Below, piece after piece: positions 43,225-54,119 of a stretch of 64,000 nt of DNA. The translations under genes and the position numbers were made by a program. Position 1 is the first letter of the stretch. Every line of letters starts with the position of its first letter. The stretch is from positions 9,397,081-9,461,080 of the forward strand of contig OY288262.1 of the NCBI GenBank assembly GCA_958450325.1, written 5' to 3'. The notes below the pieces were generated by a model. That model saw only the letters and a list, made by a program, of their open reading frames with translations. It had not been told where the DNA came from and searched no databases. The stretch comes from Agrostemma githago. Its lineage: Eukaryota; Streptophyta; Magnoliopsida; Caryophyllales; Caryophyllaceae.

Positions 43225-45749
43225 TGACTGAGGCTTGGACAAGGCGAAAGTCAGAGTAGCTACCAAGCCCGCTAAGACCTGGTAGACTTCCGGTCGGGTC
43301 GTTTATAGTCCAGTAGACTCGCGTGAAGGGCTCGCCAGCCATAAGCAGAGGGTCATACCTGTCCTGACGATGATAGCTTCGCGGGGAGTCAGACTTGTAG
43401 CATAAGTCCTGGGCGCGACTATATGCGGACCCATCCCGTATCATTTTGGGGAAAATGCCGCCTCGGGCGTTCCGCTGGGGAAGTATATGAGCTGTTCGGG
43501 CTTGCTTCTGAAGCCTTGGGTTGCATTTGAGCTGATGATGATGCTCCGTGGGGAGTAAAGTTTGCCTCTTTTGGGGAGTAGGTGTACCCGTATGCCGACA
43601 CATCGCACTTTGGATGTAGCACACCGGGGGAAAGCTGACTCCGTTGGGGGAATTAAATAGTTTCGCGGAGACTTGCTTCTGAAGTCTGGGGTGTACCTGT
43701 ATGCTGACACATAACAACTTGTATGTAGCACATAGACAAAACACCGACTCTCGCTGGGGAGAAAAGTAGCTGCGTGGGGACTTGCTTCTGAAGTCTTGGG
43801 TGTACCCGTATGCCGACACATCACATCTTGGATGTAGCATTCCAGGAGAAACACCGTCTTTGTTGTTCCGTTGGGAAGCAATGCTGGTACCTGAAATGTT
43901 AGATACATAGGCAGAAATAGCAGGCATAGTATATAGCAAGATAGCATATAGGAAATGCAGTTAGCATCTATAGACTGGCTTGCGCTGGAGAAAATGATTT
44001 TTGCTTCATTTTGAAATCGAAGTCCTGAAAGCAACTCACGCGCTAGGAGATAGGTTTTCAAAATTGAAAGAATTTCGCAGTTTAAATAGACCGAAATTTG
44101 ACCTTGTCGAAAAGGATTTTATCAAATGGCTAAGTTTTGCAAATTTTAAAATGAGAATTTGAAAAGAGACATATCGACAGACTCGACTCTGGACGTGACA
44201 GGATGAGTTGACAGACACGACTGGGCTTTCGAGGGTTGGACCGTGACTCGGTAGGGGGGTGGGCCACCTAAGATGACAAGACTCTTAAGTTGCGCTATTC
44301 CGTAGCCTAGGCGAGTGGCAACACGGTCGAACATCAAAACGGGGAGGATCCGATATAGGGAAACTGCAGTAGTCTGTAATGAGACTGTTTTTGCAGGACT
44401 TAGCAGTAGCTGCTTTTTGAATTTTTGGTCTTGGGGTACATTCTCCAAAGTGGGTGGCGCATCGAGTCCCTGACAGATTCTCGTCTTCGACTGAGCCGAG
44501 TACTAGGACACGCTATAGAAAGGAGGCTAGTTTTTGAAAGTCACTTGGATTATGTGAGTGGATGGGGGTCTTCTGCCTAAGAGAAGCCCCCAGGATGACA
44601 AAGCTAGCTGCTGAGAACATGACAGTGTCGTGACCGGAATGATGGTGCCCTTTTTTATTTGTGTGAATGTGGGTGGTTGTGCCTTTGTTGAAAGGCTGCC
44701 TACGTATTCACGTGTAGTGAAATCAAACCAAGCCGTAGTTCAGTGGATTGGAAGATATTATTATGGTGCCTAGTTTATTAGGGCTTTGTGTGTAACTAGC
44801 CATAGCGATGGTGTAGGCTAGGTGCATTCCCAGTGATGTCTTGATCAAAGGGCTAGAACAGTTAGGATGTTGATCCTGTGACTGCGAGCGTTCTCCGGGA
44901 TAGCCCCCAGAGGTGGTGTGAACTATTTGGGCATGTTCTATGCTGATCGCAGGTTGAGTTCCCGTGTTTGGGGCTGGTAACTGGTTTGGATGTTTTTGGA
45001 AATGTGGGGCTAGGTCGTAAATGGCTTTGATGATTCGAAATCTGGAGCTCGATTATGTGGAGCTAAGGCTTCGAGGGTAAGGTATTGTAATGTGGTAGGA
45101 AAGGGGGGAAGTCGAGTAAAAATGACTCGGGCTTCGATTGGGCAGGTTTGATGATGCGGGATCTGGTTTCCATGTCTGGCCCTAATGGTTAGGGTGTATC
45201 CTATGGAGCTAGAATCCTCAAAATTCCGGGCTGTCTCTTAGCCTAGGTCTCGGGAAGGTCTTGAGGGTTGTAATGTGGGAAGGCTAAGTGTGGTGTTAGC
45301 TGACCAGCTTGGTTGTTTCTCCCCTATTTGATGGTATGGGCATCGATAATTTTGAATTGACCGTACCCCGGTCAAGGAGCTTTCACTTGTGTTGACCATT
45401 GACCACGGTCATGGGTATTTGATTTTTTTTTTTTTGGGTTGACCTCTTAGCCCCGGTCGTGGGATTGACTGTATCTGGTCGGGGGATGCTGAGAGTTCTT
45501 TCTTTTGATGGCCAGCTCTTTTGTTTTGGCCCTTTTGCTTTTTTTCTTGGACTTTTGATTTTTTTTTTGTCCAACTCTTTTTTCTCTTTCTTTTTTTTTC
45601 ACGGCTATCTCTCCCCTTGATGTTGTGGGTGGATATGGGGTGGGCCCATCGGTTGGATTAGGCTTGTGGAGCTAAACCCTTGTAAGGTGTAAGCCTAGTT
45701 GGTGTTTGTGTGAGTGCAACTCGCGGTGGAGTACTCTATGGTAAGCATG
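43225..45749 (-). other. Internal region of the reverse Tat-type element, no coding capacity seen
   Basis: G/T-rich on the plus strand; several long minus-strand open stretches at 43208-44061 coincide with tandem repeats and show no domain. No reverse transcriptase, protease, integrase or gag motif was found. A primer-binding site is also missing, lost with the end of the right LTR. Confidence 0.6.
43563..43890. repeat. 109-bp tandem repeat near the 3' LTR
   Basis: About three units. The word GTGTACC(C/T)GTATGC(C/T)GACACAT recurs at 43582, 43691 and 43800, exactly 109 bp apart, and CTTGCTTCTGAAGTCT at 43672 and 43781. Partial degenerate units extend to about 43370. Placement between coding region and 3' LTR matches the repeat-rich 3' UTR known from Tat/Ogre-lineage elements. 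Confidence 0.75.
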
Positions 45750-46208
45750 GTGGTCGAAATAATTTAGCATGCGAGGTTCATTTATAAAAGCGTAAAAGCA
45801 AATAAATAAAGCTCGAAAAGAAATAAATAAAAGCGTACAAGTTACACGGGCGGAAATACAACCCGGAATTCACAATACAACATTGCGTAAAATAAAGCAA
45901 AATAACGATGGAAACGGACCCGTATGTAAACTAGACCGCGAAATTTGTAGATGGACTAACCCCGATTAAGTACGCATTATGTCGCGTATTAAACGAAGGA
46001 CGGAAATGTGAGACTGCGGCGTATTGTTAGCCTAATCTCACGTCCCGTAGTCTTGTCCCGACTTATCACGTTAAAGTGGTCAAAGTCGTTCTACGTGTCG
46101 TGACGTGTAGGTTTTGAAAATATGAGGGTCAGTCGATGGTCTAAAGTCGATAAAAGAACGGGCTCGAAATATGTGTCCAAGCCCTCGGGTTTGCGGTTTA
46201 TGAGACCC

Positions 46209-46317
46209 ACTCGATCGAGTCATTGACTGACTCGGTCGAGTGCGTCATTAGCGTGGCTACTGACCCCTTTTTGGGGTGCTACTCGATCGAGTGGCCTATG
46301 GCACTCGATCGAGTGCC
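46209..46317. promoter_or_regulatory. Palindrome quartet in right LTR (downstream of TATA)
   Basis: Same four boxes and spacing as 42132-42240, in the transcribed part of the LTR. Confidence 0.7.
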
Positions 46318-47264
46318 CCCTGTACGAGTAGTGACTCGTGCGTTTTTTGACATGAAATCGATGGTCGGCCTAACCAAATACGAATATCGCACGATTCGTA
46401 TTTAGCTCGACTTCCGGTACTATAGTCGTGTATAAATGAATATAATACCGTCATCGGGATTTTGTAAAAACGTTTACGTTAGATTAGGAAGTTTTGAATT
46501 AGTAACGAGATGCATCCCTCTACGTCACGACATCGAAACTAACCCTTTCGGGTTATGTGATGTCGGTGTTCGTGTCAACGGGTCTTGTACCAATTATGAA
46601 AGGGGATTAAATCCGTTCAACTACAACGGATCACGATTCTGTCACGCCCTTGAGTACATTGGGGCGGGGCTCCTCGAAAGGGCTCCACCTCCGTCGTTGC
46701 TCGTAAAGGGATTAGACGGACCAAAAGTGATTATTGTAGTTCAACGTTTTAAAACCGGTTTTTTGATATTAGTATTATATATACGCGGTATTAGTAATAA
46801 TGTTAGTAGTATCATAAAATGATACAAAAAAATATGAACGCGAAAATATAAAAAAAAAGTTAGTGTTAATGTACGTGTTACTACGATGCAATAGTATGAA
46901 AAATATACATAAAAATGATATTAAAAAGAGATTAGAGAAGAGTTTGGGACACCCTCAACATACATGCTAGTATAAACCTCGGAGACGGACTCGTGAATAG
47001 CGACAAAGCTTGGGAGTGTCGAGGAATGTATGCGAGTTATGGTGTGTATGGATGTGTATGTGTTGTGTCGGTTTATCGAGAGACAAGAGCTCGGTTTTTG
47101 TAGGTTTTTTTGCTTAGGTTTTCTAAGGCTTTGATGGTGATGAAGTAGGGTTGAAATAGAGTAAAGTGTGGTTGAAAATGTAGGGCAAAGTATATGGAAA
47201 AAAAAGGTTGTGTATGCATGGGAATGTCGTGGTATTTATAGGCATTTCCCACGACCTAGGGGGA

Positions 47265-47375
47265 ACTCGATCGAGTGGCCCTAGTGCACTCGATCGAGTG
47301 CCTTAGAAAACGGGCCAAGCCCAGTTCAAGATGCTCCACTCGACCGAGTGGGTCAATCCACTCGATCGAGTGGAT
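47265..47375. promoter_or_regulatory. Palindrome quartet upstream of TATA in right LTR
   Basis: Centres at 47270.5, 47293.5, 47343.5 and 47365.5 (spacing 23, 50, 22). Includes the 16-mer GCACTCGATCGAGTGC and the 20-bp palindrome ATCCACTCGATCGAGTGGAT. On the minus strand these lie 25-140 bp upstream of the TATA box at 47240-47233. Confidence 0.72.
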
Positions 47376-48698
47376 CAACAAAATTGAGATAAAAAAGGAA
47401 AGAATATCTAGTTTGTTTTGACTAGTTTTTTGAATTCGAATTTGTGCGCTCAAATGAACTTAGCTGAAATATTGAGACGGTTTCGTCTTTGACCGGGTTT
47501 TGACCCGGTCGCCCAAAAGACGGAAAATATTTTTGGTGTTGGTTTTGGCCCAAATTAGTCTTATTTGACTCGGAACGACCCACTGGGCCTGAATTTGAGG
47601 TCTGTTTTGTGAGATTTTTACTCCGCTAAAAGTCCATGTCGGATATTATGAATTCCGATTCCAAATCCGAGTATACTAAGTCACGTTGACGTCCGATCAT
47701 CATCGGGTGTTTTTCGGAGACCACAATAGACACGTGGCAGTCAAAATGCGGGTGTCTACACTATTGCATCCAAGACTACTACCTTTCCTATCCAAAACAG
47801 GAGTTTCTTCCCATCCAAGCCAGGAAACCTCCCCTATAAATACACCCCCCCCCTTGTACACACAAAACATCAACAATTCACAACATAACAATTCCAATCT
47901 CGACATACACAAGTTACAACCCGAAATTCCAACAATACTAGGCTTATTATATCCCGACGTTCCCCCTAGCTAGAAATTATATCCTATAGGATTCCCGACC
48001 ATTAACAACCCGAAATTCTAGACAATTTTAGGCAAACCATATAAAACCCGAGAGCAAAACTCGCCAAATCCCCTCCCTAACCATACACACCATAACTCAC
48101 CTATATACATCTTAACACTTCCGTGCCTAGGCCGCTACTACGAGTCCGTTTCCGAGATAATCAAGCATGTAGGTTGAGGGTGTTTCAAATCCCGACTTCT
48201 CCCTTTTTCTTCTCTTTCTCTCGTTCGTCCGTTTCTATTTACGGGTCGTCGTCACGTTTTTTTATTTCTTTTCTCGTTACTAATATCGATATTGTGCTAT
48301 TTTCAATAAAGAGTCGTCCCTAAGGATTCGATATCGACTCTATATTCGAATATCGGATCTAAAGGAATCAATCATTAAAACTATTTTAAGCATAATCTCA
48401 TTGATGCCGAAATAATCGTCACATAGTCCTAAAAAGACTAATTACGACATTACAACGCGGTGAGATTTATTTCGATTCAAAACAATTTCTAGACATCTTA
48501 TTTTCCTAAAAATTGCTCTAAGTATTGGATATTGATTTCATAATCAAATATAAAATATTGACGAGTATCGAAAATTTAAGTCGGGTATAAATTATGCCAT
48601 ATTTTTACACGACTTAGCGAAATAATCGGTTTTCAAAAATTAAAAGCAATTTCGAGATCAGTACTGAAAGTGCGAATGGAGGCACCACTCGAACAGGG

Positions 48699-48809
48699 GG
48701 CACTCGATCGAGTGCCATAGCCACTCAGTCGAGTGACACCCAAAAACAAAACCGGCAGGAACTTTTTTTAAGGGAAACACGACCGAGTCCCTCCATGACT
48801 CGGCCAAGT
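48699..48809. promoter_or_regulatory. Decayed palindrome quartet in solo LTR
   Basis: GGCACTCGATCGAGTGCC (48699-48716), ACTCAGTCGAGT (48723-48734), then degenerate boxes centred near 48782.5 and 48803.5. Spacing 21, 54, 21: the same layout as the other quartets, in mirror order because this LTR is on the opposite strand. Confidence 0.6.
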
Positions 48810-49700
48810 AGCACTAATTACGCCTAAATAAACGCGTCCTACACGCTACAAGTCTCGACAAACTTTTTTCAAACGATTTCGCTCAACACGTGTCAAGTCT
48901 ATCACGTGAATCTAGTCCTTTCAAAATCGCGTCGTGTCAGGTTTACAACTTCTAACTCGTTCTCCTCGTTATTATCGCAATTGTTGTATCGTTCATTGGA
49001 TTGTATTCCCGGGTGGTATGCCGCTCGTATATTGTAACCTGTTCTTGGTTTCATTGTTTGTTTTATTGTACTAAAATGAATATTACATGCTAAAACAACT
49101 TTGACGTTAGTTTAGATGCGTTAAACGACGTAGTTAAGCATAATTCACATGTTTAGTCAAAACGCTTTTTGCGTATCATTTAACCGTCAAACTAACGCGC
49201 TTACACAAAAAACGAACGATATCTTAGTAAAGGCCGCTAAGTGCGGGCGGGGTTGGGTGTCCTTCGTGGTCTTCCCAACACATACCCTCACCCCTTACTC
49301 AGAACCGTGGTTTCCGGATGTCCGAAACCATTGGTATACGAGAGTCATTCAATACACGATTACCGATAATGTCGGTATCGGTATCGCAATGCAAAGGGAC
49401 GAACCCCATAAACTCTGAAATCGGAATGGGCCGTACTTTGTGCACGGCCCACTACGACATAGAGTGGGTTCGAACGGGCCCGAACTACCACAAAGTTCGG
49501 TGGCGACTCCAACTTCGATTTAAATTTCAATTTGAGATCCATCTCACATGAGATTCATTCGCCGCCCCAAACCCACACGTGGCCGCGTCGGGGAGGACCT
49601 ATGTCATGTCCACAATACTCCAACAATGTGTCGGGAGAGAATACACCATGAAATTCAAAATTGGATCACCAAATAAAATGCCGAACAGGAACTAAAGTGC

Positions 49701-50370
49701 CAATAGGTATTAACGACGTCAAAGGACCTTCCAACTCCCACCATAGTGGAAAGAAATAACGAAAATTCGAAGGTAAAAACAAAAATTCTGACCCAACAAC
49801 AACAAATTCTATTTATCAAATATGTCATATATACTAACGAGGATAATGTTTTGACATGAGCAACCAAAAGAAGACAACTTAGAAAAACACCCTACAGAAT
49901 TAGAGCATGCGGGTTGCGGTGAACAATATAGTTAAAATAAGAAGAGAAAGGTAGAGAAGGGGTAAGTGAACTATTATACGTCCATCAACTACAAGCAGTC
50001 TGTTGCTTATATTTTAAACGGAAAACTAATACACTTTGCGGTATCGATCTAAAGTGGTGGTTAGAAAAGCAGCCATAACAAAAGAAACAATGGAAAAAAG
50101 GGGCCAAGAGTTGAAAATCCCAAATAAAGCCACAACAGAAAAATAAAAGAAGAATGAAGCCATAATTCAAGAAGATTACGTACTACAATAAAAGTTTAGA
50201 AAAAACTTATTATTTATTATGCACATTATTTGATGTATGTTTCCCACTTTAAGTGCACCTTTTTAAACTCTGTCGTTCTTTACACATACATGCCATATGT
50301 ATTTCACGATTTACGACAGCCTGTGGAAGTAGATACAATTACAAACACATGAAATCAAAACAAAAATTGT
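49701..50370. other. Non-coding stretch between RPA70-like gene and Helitron end
   Basis: A/T-rich, no open frame or repeat recognised. Confidence 0.45.
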
Positions 50371-50404
50371 GTACTCCCGTGCGGTGCACGGGCATGGCGA
50401 CTAG
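50371..50404 (+). mobile_element. Helitron 3' terminus
   Basis: Hairpin CCCGTGC-GGT-GCACGGG (50376-50392), eight bases, then CTAG (50401-50404) followed by T. A short GC-rich hairpin just before a terminal CTAG at a T target is the Helitron 3' signature. It lies about 700 bp downstream of the last RPA70-like block, in the orientation expected if that gene is carried by this Helitron. The 5' end was not identified. Confidence 0.7.
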
Positions 50405-51596
50405 TTACTCCTATTATATATGTCCTTCAACTTGAACTTTGAACTGAAAACAACAGTACTAGTAGTGGGTTGTGCCTTACATCTCGAATTGTTTCGAAGT
50501 AATGGTTTTTTTTTCAAGATATTAATAGGAGTGTGCACGATCCAAAATCGGACCGGACTAGACTGGAATATATCAATTATACGACTTATACTTTTCCTTT
50601 AGTCAACCGTCGTACTCAATATAATATACTCTGAATGCGCTTGATACAAATTTTTGCACTCTACATCTTTACATCGAAGAATTTTCTAACTATATAAGTG
50701 TATATTAACTTGTAAAAAATTAATCGCCAACGACTAATCCACTAGATACACAAGATAACCCGCAAGATATACTTTAAAAGTCGTAATTAAATAGTTTCCT
50801 TTAACATGTCATTTGAGTGTTAATCGTGACCGTTACTTTGATTTGTATCCAAAATTGTTCTCACCAAATATATAAATATAATATATAGAAATAAAATTTG
50901 GTACATTCACTAAAACTTTCTACAAAACTAAATCTCTTTAACCACCATTAGATTCAACTATATCAAGGGCCGAGATTAAAACGTGATACTCAATCATGCC
51001 TAGACCTATCAAACTGGTAGGACGGGTCGGGTCAAAAAACGGATCAGGTTACACAGGTCTGGTCAAATACGGATCGGGTAATATGGGTCACGGGTCGAGT
51101 TAGGGTCAGAAATAATTCTGGACGTCTGATTATTTTTTATACCTTTTAAGTAAAAAAAATTGTTGATATTCAATTTTTATTTATTTTAATAGTATTATTA
51201 ATATAAACTTTAATTATAATGTTTTTATTTGACAAAATATTAAAAAAACTTTTAATAATTACTTTATTATTAATTTACTAAAAAAAATTGCATTAAATTT
51301 AATATTTGTTTATCTTTGTAATTGAAAAAATAAAAAATATCAATTTTTAAATAAAAATTGAAATTTAATATTTTTAATATTTTATTAATTTTAATAAATT
51401 TTCTTTTTTTATCCAACGGGTCGAACCGAGCGGGTCAGGTTTCGACCCTAAATTAAGGGGTCATATCAAGTTCGGGTCAAACGGGTTAGGAGTCGAAAAA
51501 ATGGGTTCATGATCCTAAAAAAGGATCGAACGGGTCAAACGTACGGGTAAGAAATTTACGCTTTATTCTTCTTATTCATGCATTCACGCACGATTC
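50405..51596. other. A/T-rich stretch with degenerate GGGTC(A/G) repeats
   Basis: 51005-51545 has many GACGGGTCGGGTCA, CGGGTCAAACGGGTTAGG-type words around an A/T-rich core, resembling the subterminal repeats of the hAT elements at 15996 and 53335. No clean inverted termini or 8-bp duplication were found. Confidence 0.4.
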
Positions 51597-51950
51597 TGTT
51601 AAAAGTTAATCTAGAATAATCTAGAACTTATAATGGAAGAATTTTGTAGAAAAAATTATACTTAGAATTATGTAGAACAAAATAGAGGACATTATATAGA
51701 AGAAGAAGAAGAAGAAGAAGAAGAAGAAGAAGAAGAAGAAGAAGAGCGTAGAAGAAGAAGAATGTGATGGATGGTGGATGCCTATAAATATGCAAGATTG
51801 TAACCAAATTGGATGCATGAAAAATTCCAAACAAAAAATCAAAGCACAATTCCAGAACTAAAAAAAATATTGCAATACTAATCTTCCCCATATTCAATAC
51901 AACACTAATCAACCTTGCCCAATTTAACAAACATTCAAATAAAAAACTAA
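51597..51950 (+). repeat. Copia 3 5' LTR with (GAA)n
   Basis: Starts TGTTAAAAGTTAATCT; TATA-like TATAAATA at 51783-51790; exact end uncertain by a few bases. An (AGA)n run of about 60 bp lies at 51702-51765. The same layout is in the 3' LTR. Confidence 0.75.
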
Positions 51951-51953
51951 TAG

Positions 51954-51965
51954 TGGTATCAGAGT
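51954..51965 (+). promoter_or_regulatory. Primer-binding site of Copia 3
   Basis: TGGTATCAGAGT, the initiator Met tRNA type with one change at the last position. Confidence 0.85.
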
Positions 51966-52033
51966 CAACCCAAGTCCTTCCGTAAATAAATATCCAAAAA
52001 ATTAGTCCCAAATAAAACAACACAAAAAAAAAC

Positions 52034-53103
52034 ATGTCAACTACAATACAAGTTAATAGGGTACCAACATTCAAAGGCGAAAAATTCGACCTTTGGTGTA
52101 TCCAAATGAAATCGATATTTATTTCCCAAGGATTATGGGATTTGGTACAAAAAGGATACGAAAAACTCATAGATACCAATGAAGAATCGACATTGGACAC
52201 TGCAAAGAAAAATTTATACATCGAAAATCAAAGAAAGGACTACTATGCCCTTTCATTGATTTATCGAGGACTCGACGAGACAATACTCACATGGGTTATA
52301 TCAACAACATCATCCGCGGAGGCTTGGAAGATCTCGGAAAACACATATAAAGGTTCTGGTAAGGTATTAACAATTAAACTCTAAACTTTATGGAAAGATT
52401 TTGAAAATTTATTAATGTCGGAAGACGAGTCAGTTGAAGCATTCTTTAATCGTGCCTCCAACATAATAAATCAAATTCGTTCTTACGGAGACACAATTGA
52501 GTATGCAAAAATTATTCCAAATATTTTACGAAGTATCCCGAGAAAATTTGAACATATATTGGCCGCAATAGAAGAGTCAAAAGACTTAAAAGAAATTACG
52601 ATGGTCGAATTAATGAGCTCACTTCAAGCTCATGAAGAACGAATGAAACGGTTTAATGACGAGCCACTAGAACGGGCCTTTAAGGCCGAATTAAAATTTT
52701 CAAAAAAAGTCACGGTAAAGGGAGAGGATTATACAAAAATCCAGGAAACCGACAAAATATCCAAACAGAGTCTTATTGTAATTTATGCAAGAAAAATGGT
52801 CATAATACAAATGATTGTTGGTTTAAATGTAAGAGGTGTACAAGACACACCCATTTTGAAAGGGATTGTCGGTTTCGAAATAGAGATGAGGCTAATTTCA
52901 TAGAAGAACAAGATTCGAGTGACCAATTATTTTACTCTTGCCTAAATGCACAAGAAAAGTCCACCGAGATTTGGTATATAGATAGCAGTTGTTCCAACCA
53001 TATGACAGGCAACAAGGACTCATTCGTTAGTCTAAACAAAAAGATAAAGTCTCAAATTACCCTTGGTGATGGTACAAGCCAAAAGGTTGCAGGTAAAGGG
53101 GTA
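52034..53103 (+). pseudogene. Copia 3 gag and start of protease
   Basis: Starts MSTTIQVNRVPTFKGEKFD. The UBN2-type gag (GLWDLVQKGYEKL, AEAWKISENTYKG) ends in a stop at 52382-52384; the frame continues with SEDESVEAFFNRASNI and AAIEESKDLKEITMVEL. Two zinc knuckles follow near 52775-52870: CNLCKKNGHNTNDC and CKRCTRHTHFERDC, in a frame different from the preceding stretch. The protease motif is WYIDSSCSNHMTG (D-S-G changed to D-S-S). The frame reaches GDGTSQKVAGKG at the CACTA insertion. Confidence 0.85.
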
Positions 53104-53334
53104 GTATTCAAGTGTAGCTTGAACCTCCAATTGATTACTCTTAAGTTGTGTAAACTTTGATTTCTCTTCCAAGTTGTTTAGACTCTTTACACTTTCATTA
53201 GTATTCTCTTAATTAAGTAGTTAAACATTTTAGAAAGCTATGTCCATGATATCGAATGGTTTTATGTGAATGAATTGTGGAGATGTTGGATTCTGAATGA
53301 ATTGGATAATGAAGTTAATGAATGAAGGTTGAAG

Positions 53335-54008
53335 TAGGGGTGAGTAAAAATATACGATACGGTTTTATTATACGTATACGATACGGTATACGCTTTCAAT
53401 TATACGAATTTTCGGATATCCGATACGAACAACCGGATATACGATACGGTTTTCCTTAAAACCGTAGCGGATATGTATCGAGAAAAATAGAAACCGGATA
53501 TCCGGTTTCCGAACCGGTTTTTTAAAAATAATAAAAAAAATATGAAAAATATAATCCTAATATGAATTATAGAATAAAGAATTCAAAACTCATCAATTAT
53601 TTTCAAAGGTAAAAAACAAAACTATTAGTAAGTTTATGATATTATGTATTAAAACGTAATATTTTGTTAGAATAATTATACCGTAAGACATATATACCAT
53701 TTTTTTTAAGGTGTTTTATGTATTTTATTATATCAATTTATATAAAACGTAACGTTGCTTAAAAATTAATTAATTACTCAATTAAAAATGAAAAAATTAT
53801 TTTTAAAAAAAAAAGAAAAATAGAAGAAAAATATAAAACCGGATACCGGATATCCGAAAACCGGATATCCGAAAAAACCGGATATACGGAAATCGGATAT
53901 CCGGAAAAAACCGGATCGGATACGGATCGAAATTTTTTTGATTTTTAAAACCGGATATCCGATACGGTTTACAAAACCGGATCGGATATCCGGTTTTGCT
54001 CACGCCTA
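53335..54008. mobile_element. hAT-type MITE rich in CCGGATATCCG palindromes
   Basis: 674 bp, TAGGGGTGAGTAAAAAT at the left and the inverse TTTTGCTCACGCCTA at the right; perfect 8-bp duplication GGTTGAAG (53327-53334 and 54009-54016). Both ends are packed with CCGGATATCCG-type palindromes; the middle is A/T-rich. It sits inside the CACTA. Confidence 0.9.
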
Positions 54009-54119
54009 GGTTGAAGTGAATGATGTTGTAGTTTGAATGAGTTGAATGGTATGATGGTTATAATGCAGATTTGTATGTGCAAATTGGAGGACAACGAACA
54101 AACTAGACCCCTCAATTTT

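Larger units (their letters stand above)
41165..47760 (-). mobile_element. Non-autonomous Tat-type LTR element, inserted in reverse in a related LTR
   Basis: 6.6 kb. Right end TGTAGACACCCGC (minus) at 47760, left end ATGTCCACA (minus) at 41165; perfect 5-bp duplication CTATT (41160-41164 and 47761-47765). It belongs to the same LTR family as the host solo LTR but is in the opposite orientation. Left LTR 41165-43212, right LTR 45750-47760, internal 43213-45749. I see no gag or pol, so it is a large non-autonomous derivative or an internally deleted copy. The LTRs are almost identical where both are present. Confidence 0.85.
45750..47760 (-). repeat. 5' LTR of the reverse Tat-type element, U5 end deleted
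   Basis: 2011 bp. It has complete U3 with TATA box (minus TATAAATA, 47233-47240) but lacks the last about 509 bp present at 41165-41673. Shared parts differ from the left LTR at only a few positions. Confidence 0.82.
40622..49614 (+). mobile_element. Solo LTR (Tat-type) in the RPA70-like gene, itself interrupted
   Basis: LTR starting TGTAGACACCCAC at 40622 and ending CATGTCCACA at 49614, flanked by ACACT (40617-40621) and ATACT (49615-49619), a 5-bp duplication with one mismatch. Its U3 part is 40622-41164 and the rest is 47766-49614; removing the inserted element leaves about 2.4 kb. TATA box (TATAAATA) at 47835-47842. No internal region, primer-binding site or second LTR, so it arose by LTR-LTR recombination. 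Confidence 0.85.
38792..49700 (+). pseudogene. RPA70-like (replication protein A large subunit) gene, interrupted
   Basis: Exon-like blocks in order. DNA-binding OB fold A: NRIHATIPKRWV, LLHEGKIYGLQHFEVAQNN (38792-38960), and LHKFEFHLLDKLSDPKNKN (about 39000-39080). OB fold B: INVTLWGDASDFV, MVVVITSIRVINYEG then a GT donor (39611-39725). OB fold C zinc ribbon SCASCPAGIDDNGNCHQC, two CxxC pairs (about 40255-40310). Then RLIFTIANKTAYTTLVVFGR and EAEKIIDRP (40399-40516) after an AG acceptor. A last block VGREYTMKFKIGSPNK (about 49630-49680) lies beyond the solo LTR. The single-stranded-DNA-binding architecture is clear; stops and missing links make it a probable pseudogene. In plants such genes are either host RPA1 copies or carried by Helitrons. 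Confidence 0.75.

Noticed and set aside
43208..44061. Long overlapping minus-strand frames of about 200 codons
   Set aside because: They coincide with the 109-bp tandem repeats and G/T-rich sequence; amino-acid content is repeat-driven and no domain is seen.
42359..46822. Two near-identical 128-codon plus-strand frames (42359-42745 and 46436-46822) starting MNIIPSSGFCKN
   Set aside because: They are the two copies of one LTR segment and run opposite to the element's direction. No domain is visible; similarity is explained by LTR identity.
47265..47375. Palindrome boxes considered as a CRISPR-like or satellite array
   Set aside because: Plant nuclear context, boxes too short, and spacing belongs to an LTR promoter region rather than to a repeat-spacer array.
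50995..51550. GGGTC-rich block considered as a further hAT element
   Set aside because: No matching inverted termini and no 8-bp duplication found.
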